Positions 10,438 through 23,137 of a DNA stretch of 64,000 nt are shown piece by piece. The stretch's first letter is position 1. Every line of letters begins with the position of its first letter. Source of the DNA: Ciona savignyi (lineage: Eukaryota; Chordata; Ascidiacea; Phlebobranchia; Cionidae); contig CH003389.1 of NCBI GenBank assembly GCA_000149265.1, forward strand, positions 322,829 through 386,828, in the 5' to 3' direction. Below the pieces are notes generated by a model. It was not told the origin of the DNA, searched no databases, and saw only the letters and a list, made by a program, of their open reading frames with translations. The translations under genes and the position numbers were made by a program.

Positions 10438-12816
10438 ATGCTAGGTGTTTTGAAGCAGTATTTTGCCAAAGTTGGTTTAAAAGTGATATTAATAGTAGGT
10501 GTTGTTATATGTTTCATTGCATATAAGCTGCAACCATGTTGCAATATAAAAACTATGTTTCACTCTGGCAAGAAAAGCAATAATCCGTCGTTGACGAAGG
10601 TTTGCCTATTATTAAAGGGTTTCTAACAAATATATAGTTAAACTCATTATTTATATAATAGTGTTACATTGTTATCTTGATGCGTAATTTCGGTGCGTGC
10701 ATTGATTGCTAATTACCTGTCGCCTTTATCTTATTTATACTTCCCGCTAAAAAACGTTAGACTTTACCGCCTTTTTGCTTTTATATAAGACCTGTTGTAG
10801 TATGTTTAGAGGTAGTTGTGTTTTTCATGCTGCTTACATCAATACAAGCATTTTATACATATCGTTGAGAGCTGCTGACTACAGGTTATCTAGAGCCCTG
10901 CCTAAATATGTAACAATAGCACTTATTGCTTATTATAATTTGTACAATACCACATTATTTGGGAAAAAGCACATTGTTTGTATATTAGCACATTATTTGT
11001 ATACTAACACATTGTTTGTATAATAAATAGTACATTATTTGTATAATAGCACATATTATTATCCCAAAAGAAGTAATTATGCTTATAAAAGTTTACGCAT
11101 GGTCGTATGATAGATTGTGTGACACATTCGAAGAGTACACGCTGATATACATAGTCAGTAAAATAATTTGTTTTTATCTGTGAAAAAAATTGTACCATTT
11201 TCTTAGTTTATCAAAAATGGTGGAATTTATCGAAATTTTCTAAAACGCGATTCATTGTGCAGACTAACACCTATATACTGCGTAATATTAAGGAAATTGT
11301 AATTTTTGAATCAATGTTATTTTTTCTATTTCCGCAGGACCGCGTTCCTGACGTCATTGGTTTGGGGGTTCGGAAATGTGGGACCGGGGTGTTTGTGAAA
11401 TTCCTTGAAAAACACGGTTCGTTCTCCGTCCCCGATTATTACAATTATGAGACCGAATATTTTACGCGGAACTACGTAAAAGGATTGGATTGGTACAAGT
11501 ACGTATATTTTCACCGAGCTGCTAAGTTTCGAACACAAGTTGGTCTCGTCCTTAAGATCGTTTTTGTATGAGATTTGGTATAAATATGTCGCTTTTATAT
11601 TTCTGCCAGAAATGGGCACTTATTAATCGCATGCTTTAAGTCAGGATGGGCAACTTTTCTAGTCTGTGGACCAGATGTGGGAAAATGAAGTCCTGGGTGG
11701 GCCGGATTATTACATGAATAGTATTCAATATCTTAACTACATATTTATTCACTAATGCAAGGGCCGTCGCATAACTGGGTAAGGTTAAATACAGTCTGTG
11801 GGCCGATCAAAATCCCTTTAACGTCAAAATTCCTTATGTTTCCCATATGCCTGCTTTAAATGCTATACACGCTATCCGCTGACTTAGGTACGAATTGGCT
11901 TATTTTTTATTAGTTTAGAACCCATATTGGGTTCGTTGCTAAGACCATTTTTTTATAGTAGTCGGTATATGTATCGGTCGCGTTAACCATTCGGCCACAC
12001 GACCGTACATGAATTTGCTCATTTGTTAATTATACAGGTCCCGGTTCAAAAGTGCTCCAAGTGATGCTGTTATAATCGAAAAGACCCCCCATTACTACTA
12101 CGCAGAGCCATACGATATGGCGGATCGAATGCTGGAACTTAATCCCAAATTAAAAGTCTATGTAATGCTCTGTGAGCCTGCCGCACGAGCGTATTCGTGT
12201 TTCGCTCATGAAAACTTCGACTGGTTGGAAAAGAACGGTATGATTTTGTGTAATAACAACAACACTATATCTTTAAACTAATTTGTAAATTGCTACCACA
12301 GAATGGGTTCCGTTCTTTGAGCGCTATGTAAACTACACTTTGCCTCGACTGCAAGGATTTTTAGAGAACCACAGTGTTGAAGACCAGGAACTGATGATCA
12401 TGGAGCGTTGGTGGAGAAGATCTGAATGTCTGGTCGCTGGTCTTTACTCCATCCACTTGAACCGGTGGAGATTAAAATTTGACGAATCAAACTTCTTGAT
12501 AATAAACGGTGACGAAATGCTGACGAACCCAGCACCGGTGTTCGATAGGTTCCAAGACTTTGTTGGCGTTGAACGACGTTTGCGGACGGAGGATTGGGTA
12601 AAAAGCAACGAAACCGGACATTTTTGCCTTAAACCTCCAGACGTTAGATCAAAGCTATATTGTTTGGATGACGGTGTGGCAAAAGCACGAACGCGTAACG
12701 AAATGGAATCGACTCCAACACCGAGCAAGGAGATTATGGAAATGCTGAGAGAGTTTTACAGACCTTATAACGACATGCTTTACGATTTACTTGGGAAAGA
12801 CTTAAAGTGGGACTGA
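10438..12816 (+). CDS. Heparan-sulfate 3-O-sulfotransferase-like, copy A (intact)
   Basis: This is a Golgi type II membrane sulfotransferase of the HS3ST/NDST fold, expected to move sulfate from PAPS to a glycosaminoglycan. Exons are 10438-10599, 11338-11498, 12038-12237 and 12302-12816, giving 345 aa with phases 0, 2 and 1 agreeing. Exon 1 gives a short cytoplasmic tail and a signal anchor (VILIVGVVICFIAYKL). Exon 2 has the 5'-phosphosulfate loop (GLGVRKCGTGVFVKFLEKH). Exon 3 has EKTPHYYY and the 3'-phosphate segment VMLCEPAARAYSCF. Exon 4 has SIHLNRWRLKF, FLIINGDEML, a Cys pair (GHFCLKPP, KLYCLDD) and the ending LREFYRP...KWD typical of 3-O-sulfotransferases. The GTG codon at 10429 is not needed, because the first ATG is at 10438. 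Intron 1 holds a short tandem repeat (about 10930-11070, unit like TTTGTATAATAGCACATTA). Of the four copies here, only this one has no frame lesion. Exact substrate is unknown. Confidence 0.88.
11911..12007 (-). mobile_element. SINE-B in intron 2 of sulfotransferase copy A
   Basis: This is a short tRNA-derived SINE with a GGCCGAATGGTTAACG A-box region and a GGGTTCTAAACTAA-type B-box region on the minus strand. It is flanked by an imperfect repeat (GAATTGGCTTA and GAATTTGCTCA). Copy C carries the same insertion at 25252. The inverted copies B and D lack it and keep the uninterrupted site. Confidence 0.8.
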
Positions 12817-13215
12817 ATCCGATGTACTAACAGTTTACGTTGTGAGTTTTGCAAAATACTGCAAGGAATATTTAAATACCGACAGCCAATACTGAATATT
12901 ACTCCCCTTAGCTTATAACCCAAATTCTTCTAAGCTTATAACGCAAAATGTCGGTTTTACATGTTTGATTCACGTTATTTAACAATTCTTAAAAGTTCAA
13001 ATTAATTCGATAAAACCTTCTCGGAGAAGTTCGGGTGAAATTGTATATAATAGGAAGCCGGTATTGTTTCGCTGTAAAGATATTTTTAGAATTTTGATTT
13101 CAGATCCGACTTGACTTATCCGAGTTTCTGATTCTCACCCTAAATTTAAGAAACCATTTATCTTATCGATTTTACTGTTTCATGTCTTTGCTTGATTTGT
13201 GAAGTTAGTCAGATC

Positions 13216-14377
13216 AGAAATATCAAACTTATTTTATTCTATCACGCCATTGGAACCAGCAGATGGTTATTGAAGTTTTGTTGAAAATGCGGGGGAGTTT
13301 GTCACTGTCTCCCTCCCGCTGTGTAGTTCCCGTGGTGAGAGCTTTATGCGTGGTTTGTCGAGCGATCGTAATTCGATCAACAGCGACCACAACTCGCTCA
13401 AACCGCATGATATAGATTGCTTTGATGTCAGTTTAGTTGTTTTGTAGTTCAGTCAAATTTAAGTTACGTTTACCGATAAAAACATTGCCGGTAGGTTGAT
13501 TATTTAGTTAATCAGGTATAATGTAAGCTTAACCATTACATGGTGCAACTATCAGAACAGACAAGGGAAAACTTACTCCCTACTTGACAAGTGACGGAAA
13601 TTCAAGTAACTAACGATGTGCTTATCGCTATATAGCTCCATTGCTACTCCTTCATTAAAATTCCGTGTGCGCGCGGGAATATATTATCGCGTCATTTTGT
13701 CCGTGTTAGTATAAAGTGCCATGGTACATCGTACCCCGTGTCTATTAGAAAAGTCAAGGTGGTGTCAGTAAATCTAGGCGTAGAAATACTCCAAGAAAGT
13801 ATGATATATCTATTTGTAAAAAATAGTATTAACATGGTTGAATAAACGTACAGATTTCATGCGTTACTTTTAATATAGTATATATGTATTTGATTGGTAT
13901 AGCATTCTATATCATTTTTTTGCGATTAAATTTGTTTAGGCCTACTATATTCCACAGCTTATGCAACTGTCACTTACAAGATTACTTGTTTATGTTAGTA
14001 CTTTTAGGTATATAGATGTAATTTATTGGCCGTCCCTTGCTTTCGTCAAATTATCTTCGGGAACCAATACTTGAATCTGACTGTGGCGAGACAATTTCCT
14101 CTGTCATCTATTTTGTTGTAAAAGTCAAAAATATTTAGTAAAAGAAGTCAAATTAAAAAATAATTAAATATATCTCTATTCAGAAAGGCACCCGGTCATT
14201 ATCCTTAAATTAAGCTTTCCGCCATGTGCCTCGAACGAAAATCTTCTTTCATTAACAAATAGAAAAAAACGATTAGACGAGATGCTGGTCATATAATGGC
14301 AATATATTTAACATATTAGACATGGGAACCTACATACCATGGTGCGTTCACACTGTTAAATACATTCAGTTTGTTGA
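13216..14377. other. Gene-free stretch between copy A and the SAMD3-like gene
   Basis: No coding exon was recognised. The part from 13260 to 13850 is repeated at about 26600-27560 in unit 2. It serves there as the empty-site reference for two MITE insertions. The promoter of SAMD3-like copy A should lie between here and 15012. Confidence 0.5.
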
Positions 14378-14670
14378 AGGATAGGATATTTATGTTTATT
14401 CTCGTGAATGAAAAAAAACCTAGGGGGTTATAACATGGGCAATCGTCAGATCACCTCGCGCCCATCGTCGGGTTTACGGAGCTATTGCAGTGTGTTGTAT
14501 ATGATAGACACGTTCCTTCAATTTGGTAGAACCCATTAATCCGCTGGGTTCAGGCAATGTCAGTTAAGTGCCTTGCCCAAGGACACAACCGACGAGCTAG
14601 CGACCATTTTCGCACCTGCGACCTTTCGATTGAAAGGCGACGCACTTAACCGCTAGACCAACGGGCCGTG
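14378..14670 (-). mobile_element. SINE-A copy upstream of SAMD3-like copy A
   Basis: This is a full-length tRNA-derived SINE in minus orientation. It has the CCCGTTGGTCTAGCGGTTAAG head, the same body as the 7.5 kb copy and a short GGATAGGATATTT-side tail. It is present in unit 1; I did not find it at the matching place in unit 2. Confidence 0.85.
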
Positions 14671-15733
14671 CAGAAAGCTCGAATGCAATTAGTATGTTAA
14701 CCTGCTATCTAAATAATGATTTTCGTTAAAAAAAAACACGTTCTTGCCTTTAGGATTGACCGGTGTTTTAGCTGTTTAAGCAAATTAAAGTTTCCTAGTA
14801 TTTTAAAACAAAAATTGACATGTTTTTGCAAAACTTCAAATCACGGTTTTTTGAACTGTTGTCGAAATGTATAACTTTACTTTTGTATTTAGATTAGAAA
14901 TCTTATAAGATTTCACCTGGGCGGTTTATTTTCTATTATCTTGTTTATTTAAAGCCTTTCTTTTCCGGCTTCTTGTGTTTTATAGATTGGTAAGACATTT
15001 GCCATACTAACATGGAACAGACGTTGGTGGAAATTTTGCCGGAACTTTGGGGCGATCTGGAGAAACTTAGCGAATGTGTTTCGTTTCTTTATAATTTGGG
15101 TGTTACTAAAATAGGATTTCTGGAATGTTTTAGTGAAAAAGACCTTCTTCCACAGTTTAATCTTGTGCAGACACGAAGACTGTTGATACGGGCAAAGCAG
15201 ATTGGTAAGGTGTTTTTAAATTGTGTGTGTTGGTGTTAAAGCATGTTCCGCCTGATAAGTCGCCAGTTTACCCTGGTAGAGCGCCTGCTTTCGGCCAAAA
15301 AATTCCTAGATATCCGGACGGTTGGCGCCAGACAAACTGGCAATTACCTGTGTGATAAAACCCATGCATATTTCCATAACTTGTACATTAATACTCTCAT
15401 TTGATAGTAGGCTACACACTGTCTTTTTTAGTTACCGGTATAAAGCACCATACAGATATTTTTGATTATAATGTTTACAAAATATAGTCATACAAATGCT
15501 ATATACATGCGTGTGTGGCTTCCACTGATATTTAAACGGTTGCCGGCTTGGCTGAAGTCTACAATTTGCATCGCAATCTTGTGAAACAACTGTCTAACTA
15601 TAATTATCCGACTCTGCAAACGTAGCACCGAGAAAGAGCTCACTTTCACAAAGGATGTAGGCCTATACAGTATATCAACCTACGCTACGTATCCCCCTAT
15701 GGCAAAGTGGGTAACTTTCGGACTATATATCTA

Positions 15734-15737
15734 AACA

Positions 15738-15812
<75 letters not shown>
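15734..15812. repeat. (CA)n microsatellite
   Basis: This is a nearly perfect AC dinucleotide run of about 79 bp, ending about 75 bp before exon 2 of SAMD3-like copy A. The matching place in copy B (about 28400) has only a short TA run, so the expansion is private to unit 1. Cysteine/valine-rich open frames through it are artefacts. Confidence 0.97.
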
Positions 15813-15819
<7 letters not shown>

Positions 15820-18049
15820 AATATATGTACTACTTCGTAAGCTATGGCTGTGTCGGTGTCGTCTACTAGTATCGGTGTTGTCATCAGCAGCAGGTAGCAC
15901 CAGCTCCAGCAGCAATACAGCAAATATGCAATGGGTCCACGATTTTAAAGTCCCATGGGATAAATGCCAAACTGGTCTGTTGAAGTCGGTTAAATCTAAA
16001 ACTGCTCCGACCCCGTGGCAACGCAAGGAGCTTGTGCATCTCACTATCGATGAAATCTTAAAGGTTGGATTGCATGTGTTGAAACTATTTGTATAACCTG
16101 TGTTGGAAATGCGTTATTTTCTACCCCTATAGTAATACGTGCAGTTTTCCAGACGGTTATTGCCCGAATGTGTGTAATAATCATTTACTTTGGTATGTAA
16201 CATTCTTTGCGTGCATTACGTGCTATATAACCCGAAGGGCACAAAATCACTGTCTGGAAACCTGCACGTATAACTACATGGATAGAAATTAACGCATTTT
16301 CACATATGAGTAACCTTGCGAACTGTACCAGTTTAATATGAGAAAAATTAGTTTAAATGTATCGTTTGAAATTAAAAAAAACTACCAAGAAAATATATTT
16401 AAACGCGAAATCTTTTATCGTTTGATTTTCAGCCGGAATCTTTATGATTTATATCACTACTATTGTCGGCCTACAGATTTTTCGCTTTAAAGTGGCGTTG
16501 AAATTTCATATCTTTAACGATAGTGATCCAGTGTGGAGGATAGCTATTCAAGACAAGGCGTTTTTTACTTTAATAACATTTTTATAATTATGTGGGATAT
16601 ATTTAACTGGTAAGTAAAGGTTTAATCACGTTTTAAAAGTTATTTAAATATAATTACTACTAACAATAATTTGATTGTAATTCCTGTTAGCTTGCCTTTT
16701 AAAAGTTGGATATGTAAGGTTTTAATAATAGCAATGAATCGTGACAACGTAAGGTCATCGCATTGCCATTACACTTAATATTCTCACACTTTACTCGTTT
16801 ACAACTTCGAATACCAGTTTCAATTTTGGTGTATAACATTATCTTGTGAAATATTTATTTTTATATACTCAATTAAGCGTATTTTTGCCATTGCGTGTCA
16901 GTTTATATAAAAATAATTTTTAAATTTACTTGTCGGAAATTCAATCTTGATTATTTGTTTTGCAATCACTGATTACAACGCTGTAACATTTTTAGATCAC
17001 CCCCAAACCGGGTAAAAAGAATTTGGAAAGAATAGCTTTTTCAATTGTGTCCAAGTATCCTGATTCGTTTAGAGACCTAATAGACGGCATTCCCTATGGG
17101 AGTGGTCATTCTTCACTGACAAATCAGCTTTTCTACCGCTGGGAAAATGTTGTAAGGAAAAAGAGGAAACTGAACGAAATTTCCGAACCAGCCGAGACAA
17201 GCCAACAATCCTTACACGGTTGTGTTAACTGGCGCCATGGCGATGCTCCGAGAAGCGATGACAATTCTTCAGATAAGATTTTGCTACATCAAGTTCAAAA
17301 ATGTTCAAAATCTGCCAAAGACAAAGATCATGTTTTTAAGTCGATGAATAATACTATTCAGAGGGGGTTAATAAATAAAAAACTTACTGTGCAGGAAGTT
17401 TTGACCCAGCGGGCATTTTTAGCAGTTCCTCAGTATTTGTTCAATTTCTATGGGTTGCAAATGGACAAACCATTATCTCATTTAAATATTTTGGAGAAGA
17501 TGCCTGTAAAGGCTTATCAAATTTACAAGTAAGTGCATGCATTGTCAAGTATAGACTGTAATGCATGTGTTCTAACCAAGTTTTCACCCGTCTTATTTTA
17601 CTGGCATTTCTCTTTGTTTAAACATTGTTAAATGTAGTCTGTAATGCATTTTCCACAGAATTATGAAACAGAACCCAAGACCGAATGTTGCTTTTGTGTT
17701 AGCGAACATCAAAAAGGAGTGTATAGAACTAAAAAATTACTCCCCGAAATCTGTTGCTGTTCTTTCGTTGTTGGCTGCATATTTTGATGAGCAGAAATCT
17801 GTGTTGATCCAGTGTTTTAAGGTAAAAACTTCAAATTGTCACAAGAAAACAGAAGTCGTAAAGCAATTTGGTTTAATGTTATTTACTGCTATTTAGTGGG
17901 AATTTTTTTTAAAATGGGATATTTAGAACTGATTTATTAAAAAACTGGAGCTTAACGTAAACCCTATTTAAAAGAGCCAAATGTTAAATCGACAAATATG
18001 ACGGCGTGACGTTATGCAAACTGCGATGCGAGTGAGTGTTGTCAGAAAT

Positions 18050-18155
18050 AGCTGCGGTAACCCGACGATGGGCGCGAGGTGATCTGACGATTGCCCGTGT
18101 GTTAACCCCCTTGGTTTTCCCATTCGCGGGGATAAACATGAATATTCTATCCTAG
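18050..18155 (+). mobile_element. 5'-truncated SINE-A in intron 4 of SAMD3-like copy A
   Basis: Only the 3' part of SINE-A is present, from GGTAACCCGACGATGGGCGC to the ATCCTA tail. The same truncated copy stands at 30942-31048 in unit 2, so it was there before the tandem duplication. Confidence 0.85.
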
Positions 18156-19574
18156 TAATCATTATTTTTTATATTCAACAGAATATTTCGTCGCTTCATG
18201 ATAACTTGAAAAGCCTTCCAACCACTCCCTTTATGGCTGTTATTGGTGAGATAAAATACCCTCCTAAGTATACATATCTTACTTACTGTTAGGTTTACCA
18301 TTCTACAGGGGATTCTCCAGCTACAGCAAAAAGCTTCAAAATAATAATTAAAACCGAATAATCACAACATGTGACGATTTCTTTGTTGGACTTTACTTCA
18401 TGTTTAGTTGCTTCTACGTATTTAACATGAACTACCCCGAGTCTGCACTCGCTACTTTGGAGTTCATCCAGAGGCAAGTGTATATTTAAAGTGTGACCTT
18501 TATATTTATCATCCTTAGAAGTACGTAATTTTAATACTTTGTAACGATTAGACACAATTATACTTATCAGCAATCCACCTGCGTTTAGTTTGTGTCCGTA
18601 ATTACTCCCTTTCACCAGGTACCTTGCGGAAAATAATGTACCAGGGACCAAAACATCTAAGAAAAGAAAATCAGATATTCATCCAAAAGTGATGAAACTG
18701 GGAAGAAAGCTGATCGCCTCGAAAGTCCATGTACGCTATTTTTGACAATACCTATAACTTTCGTCATATTTTTTAAAAGACCTTTTTTATGTCGAAAATT
18801 TATATTTGCCGGTTAATTTTACTTATATGGCTAATTTAATTATTACTTTAAAGTAGACCTCATGTTGACTATTTGTTATTTTCTGCAGAATTTATTTATA
18901 CAAAAAAACACACGGTTAAATTGAATTACCCGGTATATTTTTTTTTAATAGTGTACTCAATCATCGACGATAAAACAACCTGCAACAGCCACGCGACCCT
19001 CAACTGCCCCAGTGATTCCACCTACAAAAACTCCACCATCTACAATACAAAGTACAACTTCGCCGCCAATACCACCGCTAACAAACCCAACCCCCATACC
19101 GGCAGCACAAGCCCCAACAGTTCCAGCGAATGGGATAAAAGACACCTCTGAGTTCTGGATAGAATTTCTCGTAGGAACTATAGGTCTCTTGCTCACAGGG
19201 TTGGCTACAGTCGGTGTTAATAGGTTAAGTGATCGCAACAGCACTATTCTTGCACCCCCACACAGCGACCAATGCCCGACATGTTCCAAAAGTACTACAA
19301 TTCACCAAGATGACGTCACCACCATACCTGAAACGGAGTTTGTTTCAAACGTGACGTTTAAAACTACCATTGTGTGATGTCGCGCTATATCTGTATTTGA
19401 CTGTCCGTATACATAATGTGGGATAACAAGTGGATTATGATTACGGCATTACTTCTGTGTGACTATTCAAAGGACTATATTTTAAATGTACTTTCGATGA
19501 CATTTCATTTCATTTTAATACAAATTAAAAATAAAATGGCTTTCATTCTACCGGACAACTTGCAAAACCTACAT

Positions 19575-19735
19575 TAAATTTGAAATAACGAACTAAAATT
19601 ACGAAAACAAATTTAAACCCTGTCCTAACCACTATCCTCAACGCCAGACTAACCCTAACTCCAACCTTATGTTTAAAACTAACCCTAATGCTTCAATATT
19701 CATTTTAGACTACAGTTTCCTTTCTTCCCTCCTTG
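19575..19735. mobile_element. MITE-like element with CCCTAA-rich interior
   Basis: The interior is rich in AACCCTAA-like words (ACTAACCCTAACTCCAACC). One edge is the pyrimidine run TTTCCTTTCTTCCCTCCTT, the same edge found in the copies at 26.7, 27.3 and 32.4 kb. In better copies the two edges are inverted (GGAGGGAAACT and AGTTTCCCTCC). There is no coding capacity. The copies lie in the arms of the duplicated units. Confidence 0.6.
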
Positions 19736-20125
19736 TATGACCTTAGAAAGCAAGCAACGACATAAAACAGTAAAATTGATAAGATAAATGGTTTCTGAAA
19801 TTTAGGGTGAGAATCAGAAACTCGGACAAGTCGAGTCGGATCAGAATTCGAAATTCTAAAAATATATTTACAGCGAAACAATACCGGCTTCTTATATACA
19901 ATTTCACCCGAACTTCTCCAAGAAGGAATTATCGAATTAGTTTGAATTTTTAAGAATTGTTAAAATAACGTGATTCAAACATGTAAAACCGACATTTTGC
20001 GTTATAAGCTTAGAAGAATTTGGGTTATAAGCGAAGGGGAGTAAATTCAGTATTGGCTATCGGTATTTGATTATTCCTTGCTATATTGTGCAAAACTCAC
20101 AACGTAAACTGTTAGTTCATCTGAT

Positions 20126-21216
20126 TCAGTCCCACTTTAAGTCTTCCCCAAGTAAATCGTAAAGCATGTCGTTATAAGGTCTGTAAAACTCTCTCAGCAT
20201 TTCCATAATCTCCTTGCTTGGTGTTGGAGTCGATTCCATTTCGTTACGCGTTCGTGCTTTTGCCACACCGTCATCCAAGCAATATAGCTTTGATCTATCG
20301 TCTGGAGGTTTAAGGCAAAAATGACCAGTTTCGTTGCTTTTTACCCAATCCTTTGTCCGCAAACGTCGTTCAACGCCAACAAACTCTTGGAATCTATCGA
20401 ACACCGGTGCTGGGTTCGTCAGCATTTCGTCACCGTTTATTATCAAGAAGTTTGATTCGTCAAATTTTAATCTCCACCGGTTCAAGTGGATGGAGTAAAG
20501 ACCAGCGACCAGACATTCAGATCTTCTCCACCAACGCTCCATGAGCATCAGTTCCTGGTCTTCAACACTGTGGTTCTCTAAAAATCCTTGCAGTCGAGGC
20601 AAGGTGTAGTTTACATAGCGCTCGAAGAACGGAACCCATTCTGTGGTAGCAATTTACAAATTAGTTTAAAGATATAGTGTTGTTGTTATTACATAAAATT
20701 ATACCGTTCTTTTCCAACCAGTCGAAGTTTTCATGAACGAAACACGAATACGCTCGTGCGGCAGGCTCACAGAGCATAACATAGACTTTTAGTTTTGGAT
20801 TAAGTTCCAGCATTCGCTCCGCCATATCGTATGGCTCTGCGTAGTAGTAATGGGGGGTCTTTTCGATTATAACAGCATCACTTGGAGCACTTTTGGGACC
20901 TGAATAATCAATAGATGAGCAAATCCATACCAACGTCAGATGGCGTATATACCATTTAAGGCAGGCATGGGCAAAATAAGAAATTTTGACCGTAAAGGGA
21001 TTTTGATCGGCCACAGACTGTATCTAACCATACCCAGTAATGCGGCATTTAAACTAGTAAATAAATATGTGGTTAAGATAATGAATTCTATTTATGTAAT
21101 TATCCGGCCCACCAAGCACTTCATTTCCCACATCTGGCCCGCCGACTAGAAAAGTTGCCCATCCTGATTTAAAGCATGCGATTAATGTCCGTTTCTGGTC
21201 GAAATGATAAAGCGAC

Positions 21217-21255
<39 letters not shown>

Positions 21256-22149
21256 ATCCCATACAAAAACGCTCAAATTGGGTTCGAAACTTAGCAGCTC
21301 GCTAAAAATATACGTACTTGTACCAATTCAATCCTTTTACGTAGTTCCGCGTAAAATATTCGGTCTCATAATTGTAATAATCGGGGACAGAGAACGAACC
21401 GTGTTTTTCAAGGAATTTCACAAACACCCCGGTCCCACATTTCCGAACCCCCAAACCAATGACGTCAGGAACGCGGTCCTGCGGAAATAGAAAAAAATAC
21501 ATTGAGTCAACAATTACAATTTCCTTAGTATTACGTATATATGGTGTCCGCACAATGAAATCGCGTTTTAGGAAATTTCGATAAAATTTTATATTACACC
21601 ATTTTTGATCAATCAAATAAATAGACATTTTTTGAAAAAAACGAATTATTTTACTGACTTTCTATCAGCGTTACATTTCGAATGTGTCATACAATCTATC
21701 ATACGACCATGCGTAAACTTTTATAAGCATAATTAGGTCATTTGCCTTTAACTGTAAGCAGATGAATATCATGTTTTGTAACAAAACAATATAAATATTT
21801 AGTCCGCTAATTATTTTTGATATTATTGCCATTATACAAAAATGTGACATTGTTCAAAGTATAATAAATGCTATTGTCCAAATAATGAGTTTAACCAGAG
21901 AGACTATACACCATCAAAGAGACTAGTTGTTATAATCTCTTTGGTTTAACCATATATTTGTTAGAAACTCTAAAATAATAAGCAAACCTTTGTCAACGAC
22001 GGATTATTGCTTTTCTTGCCAGAGTGAAACATAGTTTTTATATTGCAACATGGTTGCAGCTTATATGCAATAAAACATATAACAACACCTACTATCAGTA
22101 TCACTTTTAAACCAACTTTTGCAAAATACTGCTTCAAAACACTTAGCAT
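20126..22149 (-). pseudogene. 3-O-sulfotransferase-like copy B, 5-bp deletion in exon 3
   Basis: This is an inverted partner of copy A. Exons on the minus strand are 21988-22149, 21318-21478, 20705-20899 and 20126-20640. Exon 1 (signal anchor), exon 2 (KCGTGVF loop) and the 515-bp exon 4 are all open. Exon 3 is 195 bp instead of 200: five bases are missing right after the acceptor (GTCCCAAAAG against GTCCCGGTTCAAAAG). With the normal acceptor this shifts the frame and reaches a stop within a few codons. A shifted acceptor or donor could restore the frame. The SINE-B found in intron 2 of A and C is absent, and intron 2 instead has an expanded TA run (about 21220-21252). Confidence 0.72.
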
Positions 22150-22701
22150 GTTTTTTTACAAATTTTAACCTGTCGAATTGGTCCCTACATAGGTTAAACG
22201 GAAGAATACTTCATTGGCTGTGTGCGAAAAACAGTGATTTAATAGTGCGTTGAAATAGTTTACCAATATACCGCACATTTTCATATGCGCGTGAATTGGA
22301 ACATTCATTGTATTTATCTTATTGTTGATGTTGAGCTATATTCAATTTTACCTGTAGCACGTGTAACCAACCGTGTGCAAGTTTAATCACATTTTTTAAA
22401 CAGTAGAATTGTGAACTTGAACCAAAATACGTACTGGAATCTTTTATTTTCTTTATAAAAATGAATAGATGCCTCGTTAAAGATTAAGGAGTTTTTGATG
22501 TGAATGGTTGTGATATTTTTTCGCAGTTAATTTTACTTTTGCCATGTATTTTTTAATTTATTTTAATCATGTATAGGAGTGAAGTTCGCATGAGTTAAAG
22601 TAGCCTACTGGGTAACATGTTTTTAAAAAAACACACATCTTGATAATAACTTAAAGTAGAAGTGAAATACAAGTGAAGAACGTTTTGGTAATGCTTCAAT
22701 T

Positions 22702-23137
22702 CAGGGCCGGTTTTAGGCCGATTTGACCGATTAGATCAAATTGGGCCCCGCACCTTGAAGGGGCCCCGCGCTAGCGGGGGTCTTTCTGTATTACGAGGTT
22801 TAAAATACTACTGAAACGTAAAATAAAAAGTGAAATTATATTCTTTCTCATAATATCAATTTGTTATAATATGCATCGTAACTAAGTATAATTTATATTT
22901 CTGTGTCTGCCTGTTACGTCATAATGAATATGGTTGCCAAACAATACATATGTTTGGAAGTAGCATCCACATTACCTTTAATTTGTTTTATAGCAAGTAT
23001 TAAATGTCTATTTTTGTAGTTTGTATGTACTGGTATGTATTTTATGATATATAAACACTCATCAATTTTGCTATGAAGAGTAGGGGCCCCGCAATCACAT
23101 TTCTAATTGGACCCCGCGGTTCCTAGCACCGGGCCTG
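22702..23137. mobile_element. hAT-type MITE (436 bp) with terminal inverted repeats and 8-bp target duplication
   Basis: The left end CAGGGCCGGTTTTAGG and the inverted right end CAGGCCCGGTGCTAGG form terminal repeats. Just outside are CTTCAATT (22694-22701) and CTTGAATT (23138-23145), an 8-bp duplication with one mismatch, which is the hAT-superfamily size. GGGCCCCGC repeats sit near both ends. No transposase is encoded. The inverted arm A (about 9810-9850) carries the uninterrupted site, with the sequences on both sides of the insertion joined, so the insertion postdates the inverted duplication. Confidence 0.88.

Larger units (their letters stand above)
15012..19377 (+). pseudogene. SAMD3-like/transmembrane fusion gene, copy A, one-base frameshift in exon 6
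   Basis: This has the same eight-exon gene structure as the intact copy at 27.8 kb: 15012-15204, 15888-16063, 16996-17528, 17659-17821, 18182-18245, 18309-18473, 18619-18730 and 18952-19377. Protein features match: an N-terminal SAM-like segment (CVSFLYNLGV, GFLECFSEKDLLPQF), the central SAMD3-like region (KYPDSFRDLIDGIPYGSG, YRWENVVRKKRK), and a Pro/Thr-rich stalk with a membrane helix in exon 8. Exon 6 is 165 bp against 166 bp in the other copy. The base is lost near 18345 (ATTAAAACCG against ATTGAGAACCG) and brings an in-frame stop a few codons on. All other exons and splice sites are open. A sequencing error or a skipped exon could rescue it, so 'pseudogene' is provisional. Confidence 0.7.

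Noticed and set aside
15697..16044. Cys/Val-rich minus-strand frames at 15.7-16.0 kb
   Set aside because: They are produced by the CA microsatellite plus the antisense of SAMD3-like exon 2.
18873..19151. Plus-strand frame giving SHATLNCPSDSTYKNS with many Asn/Ser/Thr, as an alternative reading of exon 8
   Set aside because: The other frame (TIKQPATATRPSTAPVIPP) is open to the end, contains the membrane helix and joins in phase. The alternative has no helix and ends early.
19620..19700. Interstitial telomere repeats
   Set aside because: CCCTAA words are irregular and belong to a MITE-like family with pyrimidine-rich edges.
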